From contig CACZXN010000033.1 in NCBI GenBank assembly GCA_902785075.1, positions 1 through 39,947 on the forward strand: DNA of 39,947 nucleotides. Direction: 5' to 3'. The stretch comes from an uncultured Bacteroidales bacterium (GTDB lineage: Bacteria > Bacteroidota > Bacteroidia > Bacteroidales > Bacteroidaceae). Each line of letters starts with the position of its first letter. Position 1 is the stretch's first letter. The position numbers and the translations under genes were made by a program. Below are positions 7,763 to 15,531 of this stretch, in pieces. The notes beneath the pieces were generated by a model. That model searched no databases, had not been told where the DNA came from, and saw nothing but the letters and a program-made list of their open reading frames with translations.

Positions 7763-9721
7763 ATGAAAAAAATTATGAGTTTGGCAGCATTGACACTATT
7801 GTCATGCTTCCAAGTGGCAAATGCACAAAGTAACGCAGCAGCTCTCTTAGTCAACGAAATCATGTCACGCAACATCGACATGATGCTCGACCCTTCTTAC
7901 AATTATGGTGGATGGATTGAACTCTACAACCCAACTAACTCAGCCATCAGCTTGAACGGAATGTACATCAGTTACGACAAAAACGACCTGAAAAAAGTAG
8001 CCATTCCATCAGGAAACGGCTCAGTTCCTGCAAAAGGATTCAAGACCCTGTGGTTCGACCACTACGAACAAGCTAATAATGGAGGTTGGGGTGGAAACAC
8101 CGGTAGTACTTTGGGCAGCAATCAAATTGACTTCAAAATCTATCCTGAGGGCGACACCCTCTATATTTCCGATAAGAACGGTAATTTGCTTATCACCCAG
8201 ATTTGTCCAAAAGCCATTGCTCGCACCAGCTTTGCACGTAAGACCGATGGAGGAGACGAATGGGGATATACCTACACACCAACTCAAGGTAAGACAAACG
8301 TAGGGAGCATCTTTGCAGATGAGCAAATTGATATGCCTCGTGTTGACCGTAAAGGAACTGTATATAGCAATCCTTTCGACATTCATGTTGACATCCCTGA
8401 AGGTGCTACACTCCGATACACTACTGACGGTTCTACACCTGACCTCGACAACGGATCAACCAGCGAAGATGGTGTGTTCAACATAGGTGACCAACAGAAC
8501 TACGTCTATCGTTTCCGCCTCTATAAGGACGGCTATCTCCCAAGTGAAGTAGCTACACACACTTATATTTATAATACCAGCAACTACTATCTTCCTATCG
8601 TATCTGTGACTACAAATCCTAAGAATCTCTACGACGACATGATGGGTTGTTATGTTGATGGTAAGAACGGTACAAGTGATTCTGGCGGCTATAAGTTTGT
8701 TCATGGCTCAAATGGAACAAGTAATAAGAATCGCTCGTGGGATCGTCCTGTTAACTTCGAGTATATCGTTCCTGACTCAGCAAGTGAATATTGTGTCGTA
8801 CTCAACCAAGAAGTCGATTTCGAAGTGAGTGGCGGTTGGAGCCGACACTTCCCACCAGCTCCTTCTTTCAAACTCATTGCCGATAAGATATATGGTGAAG
8901 ACAATTTTTTGCCCTATCCCATCTTCTCACAGAAACCATACATCAAGAACAAGGCTGTTCTCGTCCGCAATGGTGGTAACGACTGCGATTGTCGCATGGT
9001 CGATGCTGCAATTGACGAAATCATCCTCAGTTCAGGATTTTATCTCGACTGTCAGGCATATCAGCCCGCTCACGTATTCATCAACGGTAAGTATCAGTTC
9101 ATGTTCAACGTTCGTGAGCTTAACAACAAGAACTTTGGCTATAGCAACTACGGCATAGATAAAGACGAGATGGACCAGTTTGAATATGGAGGTGGAGGCT
9201 ATACACAGAAAGCAGGAGATGACGCAGCTTTTGTAAAATGGACTACCCTCTGTAACGACCTCTCATCTAAGCCTACAGATGCAGATATCTGGCGTCAGAT
9301 ATGCGAACTCTGCGATATCGACGAGATATGCAATTATTTCGCAACTGAGCTGTATGTAGGCTCTGAGGACTGGATTACTAATAACAACAATACAAAGGGA
9401 TTCCGCGATCGCAATGACGGCAAGTTCCACTTTGTGTTCTTCGATGTCGACGAAGCCTTTAACCGTACCGATCTTTTCAGCAAATTCAACGCCAACAAAG
9501 CTAACCAAGGCGGTGGCGGCGGCTGGGGAGGCTGGGGCGGCTGGGGAGGCGGCGGCGGCTGGTTCGACAACAAGTCCCTCACCGACCACCGACCTTCTCT
9601 CCAACTTGCTAACACACCAAGGATTCCGCAAGCAGTTCATCGACACCTACTGCATCATTCACGGAAGCGTGTTCGACTCAACCCGCTCATCGGATATTAT
9701 CAACAGCATGGCTGCATATAG
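7763..9721 (+). CDS. CotH-family secreted protein, N-terminal part (frame breaks at 9581-9594)
   Basis: The signal peptide is MKKIMSLAALTLLSCFQVANAQ. Residues ~28-120 resemble a lamin-tail domain (VNEIMSRN, WIELYNPT). Residues ~210-275 are a chitobiase C-terminal-like module (LRYTTDGSTPD). Residues ~275-605 are the CotH kinase-like domain, with RNGGNDCDCRM, AHVFINGKYQFMFNVRE and FVFFDVDEAF. CotH proteins are atypical kinases, first known from spore coats. Bacteroidetes secreted versions are mostly uncharacterised. After a Gly/Trp stretch (residues 583-600) the homologous sequence stops at NKSLTD. The remaining 45 residues before the stop at 9721 look like out-of-frame translation. The natural continuation is in another frame from 9588. 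With one copy of the 7-base duplication removed, a single 1273-residue protein would run from 7763 to 11591. Confidence 0.85.
   Translation: MKKIMSLAALTLLSCFQVANAQSNAAALLVNEIMSRNIDMMLDPSYNYGGWIELYNPTNSAISLNGMYISYDKNDLKKVAIPSGNGSVPAKGFKTLWFDHYEQANNGGWGGNTGSTLGSNQIDFKIYPEGDTLYISDKNGNLLITQICPKAIARTSFARKTDGGDEWGYTYTPTQGKTNVGSIFADEQIDMPRVDRKGTVYSNPFDIHVDIPEGATLRYTTDGSTPDLDNGSTSEDGVFNIGDQQNYVYRFRLYKDGYLPSEVATHTYIYNTSNYYLPIVSVTTNPKNLYDDMMGCYVDGKNGTSDSGGYKFVHGSNGTSNKNRSWDRPVNFEYIVPDSASEYCVVLNQEVDFEVSGGWSRHFPPAPSFKLIADKIYGEDNFLPYPIFSQKPYIKNKAVLVRNGGNDCDCRMVDAAIDEIILSSGFYLDCQAYQPAHVFINGKYQFMFNVRELNNKNFGYSNYGIDKDEMDQFEYGGGGYTQKAGDDAAFVKWTTLCNDLSSKPTDADIWRQICELCDIDEICNYFATELYVGSEDWITNNNNTKGFRDRNDGKFHFVFFDVDEAFNRTDLFSKFNANKANQGGGGGWGGWGGWGGGGGWFDNKSLTDHRPSLQLANTPRIPQAVHRHLLHHSRKRVRLNPLIGYYQQHGCI
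9509..9562 (+). repeat. Gly/Trp low-complexity coding repeat in CotH domain
   Basis: Eighteen codons of only Gly and Trp (GGGGGWGGWGGWGGGGGW) built from GGC/GGA/TGG units, lying in a loop of the CotH domain. GGAGGC and GGCGGC repeats make this a slippage-prone stretch, 19 bases before the tandem duplication that breaks the frame. Confidence 0.8.
9581..9594 (+). repeat. 7-base tandem duplication (ACCGACC x2) that shifts the reading frame
   Basis: ACCGACC occurs twice head to tail at 9581-9587 and 9588-9594. Seven is one more than a multiple of three, so the second copy moves translation by +1. With one copy, the sequence reads KSLTDLLSNLLTHQGF without a break into the downstream domain, which strongly suggests the single-copy form is the ancestral or ON state. 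Confidence 0.85.
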
Positions 9722-11591
9722 CGAGGCAGCATTGGCGCTTGACGGCAAAAACCCATGGACATCTCAAGGCAAACATAACCTTGCAGGCAACGACATCGCG
9801 GGCCGTGCACTGCTCACGAAAATTACAGACAAGAACAAACGTGCAGAACGAATCCGCCTCATGAAGAACTTCTTCAGTCTGCCTGACGGATATGATGTCA
9901 CCATCAAGAGCAACCTCGACAAGGCTGTCCTAATGCTCAACAACGTGAAGATACCTACTGGAAAACTCGAAGGTACCGTATTCGCACCAGCAGTCATCAC
10001 TACCAGCGCACCTGCGGGTTATGCATTCAAGGGATGGAAAGTAGAGGGAGAGTCTGCTACCACCACCACCCAAGTCATCAAGGACAACGATACTTGGCAG
10101 TATTACGACAAGGGATCGCTCGATGGAAAGACCTGGCAGTCGCCTTCTTATAGCACTACCGGCTGGGGATCAGGAGCAGCACCACTTGGCTATAACAACC
10201 AAAATAGTGTCACCACTACCCTTGACTGGGGTACTGACTCCAACAACAAGCGACCAACCTACTATCTTCGTCGTCAATTCAACCTCTCTGCGACTCCTTC
10301 CGATAAGCAGACCTATAGTCTCACATATACTGTCGACGATGGTTGCATCATTTACGTTAATGGTACTGAGGTACATCGCAACTTCATGCCTGAGGGTAAT
10401 GTCACCTATAGTCAGTTCTCTACCAACTCTGAAGGTCAGCAAGTAACTGGCACAACCACCATAGACCCTACCCTGCTCCACAAAGGCATTAACGTTATAG
10501 CTGTCGAGGTACACAACAACAACGCATCATCAACCGACATCTACTGGTCTGCCAACCTTACATGCTCAGAATCTGCAAACGGAACAGGTCTCGTAAATTC
10601 CGACAGTCCTGAACTCAATCTTGAGAGCGTTGCCTCAACCTCTGGTCACACCAACATCATTGCCTATTATGAGTCAATTGCCGATGATGACATTATTGCC
10701 AATCGCGAAGAAGTTGCTTATGCACCTATCCGCATCAACGAAGTCAGCGCAGGCAACACCATTTACATCAACGAGCAGTATAAGAAGAACGACTGGATAG
10801 AACTCTACAACTCGACTGACGCTACCATTAATGTAGCAGGTCTCTACGTGAGCGATAATCCCGAAAAACCTCATAAGTATCAGATACCTGCAGGTAATCC
10901 GGGAGTTCAGACCATCATCAAGCCAGGCGGCAAACTCATCATCTGGGCCGACAAACTTGAGTCTGAGAACCTTGTGTTCACCTATACTCCGCTCAATGTC
11001 GTACGCGAAGGCATCTACTTCTCAAACATTCATTCTGGCTTCAAGCTCAGCAATGATGAAGATAAAGAACAGGAAGTCATCATCACTTCATCTGAAGAGT
11101 TCATTGCAAACAACCAGGCATATTTCGACCAGCATCCTGCCCTCAAGTACTTTGCCGACCATATCGTCTATAAGGCACACAAGTGCGACCAGACCGTTGG
11201 ACGCTTCCCTGATGGAGGTAACAGCCTTTATGTCATGAACCGTCCGACCATTGGGCAGAACAACCTGCTCCACACCTATGACGAATTCATCGGAATGGAC
11301 GACGGAGTGATTGTTGACAACCCAGAACTGGCCATCAACACACCTGTTGCTGAGAGCAAGGATATCACAGTTAAATTTGTTGAAGGCAACCTCGTCCTTC
11401 AGGCAGCTACCGAGGGAACTGCACAGCTCTACATCTATAGTTCTACAGGACAGTTGCTCAAGAGCCAGACGGTTAACTTTACGACAGGTACCACTACAGT
11501 TGACTTGAACAATCTGCCTACGGGCATCTATATGGCAACTGTAAAGGAATCCAACACCAAGGCAGCCGGCTGCAAGTTCATGGTAAAATAA
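9588..11591 (+). pseudogene. CotH-family protein, C-terminal part with T9SS sorting domain (out of frame with its start)
   Basis: This frame has no signal peptide of its own and begins in the middle of the CotH domain at TDLLSNLLTHQGFRKQF. In the repaired protein it supplies the rest of CotH (to ~residue 745) and a galactose-binding-like sandwich (~760-940, with YTVDDGCIIYVNG and GINVIAVEVHN). A second lamin-tail domain follows (~987-1060, RINEVSAGN, WIELYNST), then a C-terminal T9SS type A sorting domain (~1200-1273: YIYSSTGQLLKS, NLPTGIYMATVK, final KFMVK). The coding quality is good throughout, with no further stops, so the break is recent, phase-variable, or a sequencing or assembly error. 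Without repair the N-terminal product lacks its sorting tail and could not be exported by T9SS. A rho-independent terminator follows. Confidence 0.75.
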
Positions 11592-11611
11592 CATCATTAA
11601 TCATATATCGT

Positions 11612-11643
11612 AAGGACGTAGCCATTTTAGCTGCGTCCTTTTG
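11612..11643 (+). terminator. Intrinsic terminator after the CotH gene
   Basis: AAGGACGTAGC pairs with GCTGCGTCCTT (11 pairs, one G-U) around a CATTTTA loop, followed by TT. It lies 20 bases after the CotH stop and only 16 before the next start codon, so it may attenuate rather than fully block the phosphatase gene. Confidence 0.7.
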
Positions 11644-11658
11644 TAGAAAATAGAAAAA

Positions 11659-12825
11659 ATGACTACGTTTCAATTTGGCAACGACAAAGCGTCATCATTA
11701 TTGAAGATAGGTTGGAGGTCGTCCCTCCTCATTGTCTTTATAAGTTTACTCACCCTGGCTACATCTTGCTCAAACGACGACATCCCCGTCCCTGAGCCGA
11801 CGATAAGCGGTAGTATTGTAATGTATAACAATTTTAACGGAGCCATGCTTGACTTTACGGAGGCCGACATGAAGAATGCCGGATTTACTCTCGGCGACCT
11901 TATCAGCGTCACCATCGACGACAAAGAAATTGTCATGCCATACTACGACGGCTATTATGCTCCTAACGGAGAATACCTGCTCGTGGCCTACCCCACTTAT
12001 CCCAGCATTTGCTTCACGACCAGCAACGTCGGACTGCCCCAAGAACTCTTAGGGCTTGAAGGTCATACCGTCACCATCAAGATGAAGGAAAAGGGCGGAA
12101 GCCTTATCGTGCAAGAAGCGTTGGGTATGAAATACACCAACGAACGTAGCGATTATCCCACACTCTCTGACGAGCAGTATGCCAATGCACGCGTTATAAA
12201 AGCTGGTAAGATTGCAAATAATAGACTTTACCGTTGTTCTTCTCCATTCAACAGCAAGATCAACCGCGCCTCCTACGTTTCTGAATATCTCGAACGAGAA
12301 GGAGTAAAGACCGTGCTCAACCTTGCCGACACGGAGGCTAAGATGCAAGCCTACGACCTGCCATCCTACAGCCATACACTTTGGGATGGAGGCCATGTAA
12401 TACTGTGCCCGCTGACTGCCGACCCAACCTCGGACGACAACAACCAAAAACTGATAGAGGCGCTGAAGATACTCCCCTCCTACCCAGCACCTTACGTCGT
12501 GCATTGCACAGAAGGAAAGGATCGTACTGGATTTGTGTGTGCACTCCTTGAAGGACTATGCGGAGCAACCTATGAAGAAATGGTCGATGACTATCTGATA
12601 ACCTACGACAATTATTATCAGGTAAGTCCTATTTATTTCCCTAGTATTTGCGAAATATTGGTGATGCTAAAACTCAACCCCTACCTGATGTATTATGCAG
12701 GTGTCAGCGACGAGTCACAGCTGCCAAATATTGACTATGCGGAAGCATTCTCCAACTTTCTGCTGTCTCACGGCATGAACCAACATCAACTTGAAGCATT
12801 GATTCAAGCTCTGACGGCTAAGTAG
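11659..12825 (+). CDS. Lipoprotein with tyrosine-phosphatase (Y_phosphatase3-like) domain
   Basis: A 388-residue protein. An N-terminal hydrophobic stretch ends in a lipobox (LATSC, Cys37 or so), so it should be lipidated and sit in the outer envelope. Residues ~170-380 are a protein-tyrosine/dual-specificity phosphatase of the Y_phosphatase3 type. NRLYRCSSPF fits the substrate-entry motif and HCTEGKDRTG is the CX5R loop, with nucleophile Cys283 and Arg289. Residues ~45-160 look like a beta-sandwich with no clear family. The substrate could be phosphotyrosine, phosphoinositide or another phosphate ester outside the cytoplasm; the sequence does not decide. No separate promoter is visible in the short gap after the CotH terminator. 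The stop is two bases from the stop of the opposing EamA gene. Confidence 0.85.
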   Translation: MTTFQFGNDKASSLLKIGWRSSLLIVFISLLTLATSCSNDDIPVPEPTISGSIVMYNNFNGAMLDFTEADMKNAGFTLGDLISVTIDDKEIVMPYYDGYYAPNGEYLLVAYPTYPSICFTTSNVGLPQELLGLEGHTVTIKMKEKGGSLIVQEALGMKYTNERSDYPTLSDEQYANARVIKAGKIANNRLYRCSSPFNSKINRASYVSEYLEREGVKTVLNLADTEAKMQAYDLPSYSHTLWDGGHVILCPLTADPTSDDNNQKLIEALKILPSYPAPYVVHCTEGKDRTGFVCALLEGLCGATYEEMVDDYLITYDNYYQVSPIYFPSICEILVMLKLNPYLMYYAGVSDESQLPNIDYAEAFSNFLLSHGMNQHQLEALIQALTAK

Positions 12826-12827
12826 CA

Positions 12828-13763
12828 TCAAGAAAGGGACTTGCAGTTCATCTTTTCTATATCACGACGCGACTTCGACTTGGTCACCAACCACACACCA
12901 GCAAAGACAAGAATCACAGCCAATGCATGCGATGGTTTCAGCACACCGATACCCATCAATAGCGACACGGCTACAGAAACAATAGGTTGCACATAATTAT
13001 AGACGCTAACCACCGTAGGGCGAAGTGTGCGCTGACCAATCATCGTGAGGATATAGCATACGAAAGTGCCTATACACACCACATAAGCAACCTCCAACCA
13101 CGTTCTTATGGGAATCTGTGTAGACACTACTTCAACGACATGAACGCCTGTAAAAGGCAACAGCATGAGCGATGCCCACATAAACATATACTTATTAATG
13201 GTAAACACATTATATCGTCGAATCAGCGGATTGAAGAGCGACAGATAGAGTGCAAACGAGAACTGCGCAAACAAACAAAGCAGGTCGCCTCGGATATCGC
13301 CCACCTCACTTGAAACGCTACCCACGGAGGTCAGTATCAGCATCAATGCCCCACTACAGCCCAGCAACACACCAATCGCTTTCTTGCCCGTAATCGGCTC
13401 CTTCAGTATCAACGCCGACAACAACATCGCAAAGATAGGCATTGAAGTAGTAACAATCGAGGCATTGATAGGCGAAGTGATGCTCAACCCAATCGTGTAG
13501 CAACATTGATTGCACACCAATCCAAACAACCCTGCTCCGATAAACAGCAACTTATCGCGTAATGGCACGTGTTCCTTTGGAGCGAAAAGCGAAGCTAACC
13601 AGAACAGTAAACAAGCCCCCACCACACGGAACGTCACCAATGTGATGCCATCAACACCATGGGTCATGGCATCTTTGCCGATAGGGGCCATCAGTCCCCA
13701 CCCTGCACAGGCACCAAACATCGACAGATGCGCCACCAATGGCCTATCGTTCAATACACGCAT
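12828..13763 (-). CDS. EamA/DMT-superfamily transporter
   Basis: An inner-membrane protein of 311 residues from the chosen start, with about ten hydrophobic segments in two EamA repeats (first GACAGWGLMAPIGKD, second beginning near GDLLCLFAQFSFALY). Family members export or import metabolites such as amino acids or sugars; the substrate cannot be told. The frame is open up to 13952, but a TAACTTTG promoter at 13803-13810 sits inside that extension. The ATG at 13763 has ACGAGGAAAT just before it, a good ribosome site, while the ATG at 13793 would leave almost no leader. I therefore start at 13763. The gene is tail to tail with the phosphatase gene, with no terminator between them. Confidence 0.88.
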   Translation of the reverse strand: MRVLNDRPLVAHLSMFGACAGWGLMAPIGKDAMTHGVDGITLVTFRVVGACLLFWLASLFAPKEHVPLRDKLLFIGAGLFGLVCNQCCYTIGLSITSPINASIVTTSMPIFAMLLSALILKEPITGKKAIGVLLGCSGALMLILTSVGSVSSEVGDIRGDLLCLFAQFSFALYLSLFNPLIRRYNVFTINKYMFMWASLMLLPFTGVHVVEVVSTQIPIRTWLEVAYVVCIGTFVCYILTMIGQRTLRPTVVSVYNYVQPIVSVAVSLLMGIGVLKPSHALAVILVFAGVWLVTKSKSRRDIEKMNCKSLS

Positions 13764-13802
13764 ATTTCCTCGTAACGTCAAATAATTCTTCATTTCAGCC
13801 CA

Positions 13803-13834
13803 CAAAGTTACACCTTTTATTATTATCCACCAAG
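13803..13834 (-). promoter_or_regulatory. Promoter of the EamA transporter
   Basis: On the minus strand CTTG (13831-13834), 20 bases, then TAACTTTG (13803-13810). It places the transcript start near 13796 and so rules out the longer open frame to 13952. Confidence 0.6.
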
Positions 13835-13839
13835 TAAAA

Positions 13840-14526
13840 TCAAGAAAAACAACAAAACAAAGCACCAAGCGACTCCATCTTGAACTGCGCAATGCGCTCA
13901 AAGGCCTAGTAGGAAAATAGTGTGAAGAGTCACAGTCACAGTCACAGTTCAAAAAAATGGATACTCATCACATCGAAAAATCTTTCTCTTTCTTCTTGTA
14001 ACTTATTGTTATATAATAAGTTATATATAATATATAATATATAATAAGGAAGAATGGGATACCTTAAAAAACAACTGAGACTCTGAGTTCATCTAAATGG
14101 CTGAAAATCAATGAATTACGATGTTTCTGATCCTCATTGACCATGATTCCAACACTCAACAAAGGGACAGAAAGTATCAAAATCCTGCTTTTTTGGCATC
14201 AAAAATCATGCAAAAACCCTCGATTTCGATGCTTTTACCTATACTTGGTGCTTAAATGAACGATGTAGAATTTCAACATCTTTACCGCAATTGAGAGGAC
14301 TCATGTAGCAAAATGGCCAATTTGGTAGCAAAAAGTGGCGATAATAAACGTAAATTGTCTATTATTGTTGAGACTATTAGTCGAGTTTTCCGTCTCTACG
14401 ACAACTATTATTCGTCCACGTATTCACAATAACCAGTCCTTAACTGCTAATAACCCACCATTATCAGTCGATAATGCCTAGTTCTTATGGTTAAAAGGGT
14501 CAGTTTAATCAACAGCCAATAGGCAT
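13840..14526. other. Gene-poor intergenic stretch with palindromes and short repeats
   Basis: No convincing gene on either strand. It holds three copies of AGTCAC (13928-13945) and a 9-base-arm hairpin TAACTTATT...AATAAGTTA (13999-14023), followed by a TATATAA-rich tract. There is also a near-direct repeat GTAGCAAAA..GGC (14305-14317 and 14325-14339) and a palindrome ATTATC-AGTC-GATAAT (14460-14475) 52 bases past the M15 peptidase stop. I see no tRNA or known riboswitch. It could be decayed gene sequence. Confidence 0.5.
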
Positions 14527-15285
14527 TTATTTCCCTTTCAGTTCGAAATGTTGGTAGTCCTTGAGTGAGGTCCAGTCCCCACCCCACTCGAATCCGGCTT
14601 CAGTAAATAGACGGAAACAGAGGTCGTTGTGGTCGATTTTGTATGGAAAGTTCTTCGTACGATCGCAGTAGTCAGCAGCTGTGGTTGGCTGTATGATGCG
14701 TTTGCCATTATTGAGTACGCGACAATAAGGATTGTAGAGGGTGTTAATGTCAACAGCCAGTCCTCGAGCATGTTTCGACAGGTTGGAACTGCCAGAAATG
14801 GTGCGGTAGCAGAAGCAGGATGAATTGTTGTCGCGCATCTGGCGTTCATCATCGGCATCGTAGACATCGGGCAGCACCATCCGCTGTATCGGGTAATGAT
14901 TGTCGTAGAGAGTACGCAGAATCTTTACCACTTGATCGGCAATTCGTTTATTGCAAATCATCTCGCCTATGTGTATCCTTTCGTCGTAGTCCCAATGCAG
15001 AGCACGCACATGACGTAGGTCATTGCGCCCGATATGTGGGTTCTGCTTGTACGTCTTTCCTTGCATGCGCTTCCATACTCGTTCGGGTATGGGTTCGGCA
15101 GCAAAGCAACGGTCGATGCCTCCGAAAGCGGCTATCGCTTCAGGAGTTACGGTTGTACCTGCCTGCCAAGTGTCGAGTGCAGACGAATCGGCCGCGACAA
15201 TATGGACGTTTCTGCTACATGCCTGTCCTATCAATCCACTACAGAGTAGAATAGTTGCGAGTAGATATAGCTTCGTTGGTTTCAT
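14527..15285 (-). CDS. Exported M15-family peptidase (D,D-/L,D-carboxypeptidase-like)
   Basis: A 252-residue protein. The N-terminus has a hydrophobic segment ending GQACS (Cys23), either a lipoprotein signal of the relaxed Bacteroidetes type or a cleaved signal peptide. The C-terminal half carries the M15 zinc motifs: SKHARGLAVDIN (His172, Asp179) and FEWGGDW...DYQHFEL (His246 as the last zinc ligand). M15 enzymes trim peptidoglycan side chains in the periplasm. The middle part (VLPDVYDADDERQMRDNNSS, FCYR) matches the M15_4-type layout. It is a single-gene unit facing away from the xylanase. A possible -7 element TACCTTCG is at 15320-15327, without a good -33. A palindrome downstream is not a clear terminator. 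Confidence 0.85.
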   Translation of the reverse strand: MKPTKLYLLATILLCSGLIGQACSRNVHIVAADSSALDTWQAGTTVTPEAIAAFGGIDRCFAAEPIPERVWKRMQGKTYKQNPHIGRNDLRHVRALHWDYDERIHIGEMICNKRIADQVVKILRTLYDNHYPIQRMVLPDVYDADDERQMRDNNSSCFCYRTISGSSNLSKHARGLAVDINTLYNPYCRVLNNGKRIIQPTTAADYCDRTKNFPYKIDHNDLCFRLFTEAGFEWGGDWTSLKDYQHFELKGK

Positions 15286-15461
15286 AACGATTTACATTTC
15301 TATATTCGATTTCTGGGGACGAAGGTACGAAATAATCATGAATCGTAGGGCATAAAAGGTGAAAAACTTCAAAATGTAGGATAGTATTGAGCCATAATTC
15401 ACCATCTTTGACTAAGAGGAAGATAAAAAACCACTTGAAATTAAAATAAATACAAATTTAT

Positions 15462-15492
15462 TTTGTACTTCGCTCAGCTTTCACTATCTTTG
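15462..15492 (+). promoter_or_regulatory. Promoter of the xylanase-ruvC run
   Basis: TTTG (15462-15465), 19 bases, then TATCTTTG (15485-15492), with the start codon 40 bases downstream. No inverted repeat for a hybrid two-component or SusR-type regulator is obvious near it. Confidence 0.7.
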
Positions 15493-15531
15493 CAATCTAA
15501 ATAGAATTTATACACATTAATTAAAAAGGAT

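Noticed and set aside
9263-9646. Minus-strand frames rich in Ala or Pro opposite the CotH Gly/Trp tract
   Set aside because: Products of the GGC/GGA repeats read backwards; the plus-strand frame has recognisable CotH sequence.
13927-13948. Three AGTCAC repeats as a possible CRISPR or variable repeat locus
   Set aside because: Six-base units without spacers; no CRISPR repeats or cas genes anywhere in the window.
14820-15254. 144-aa plus-strand frame
   Set aside because: Antisense of the M15 peptidase, which has its zinc motifs on the minus strand.
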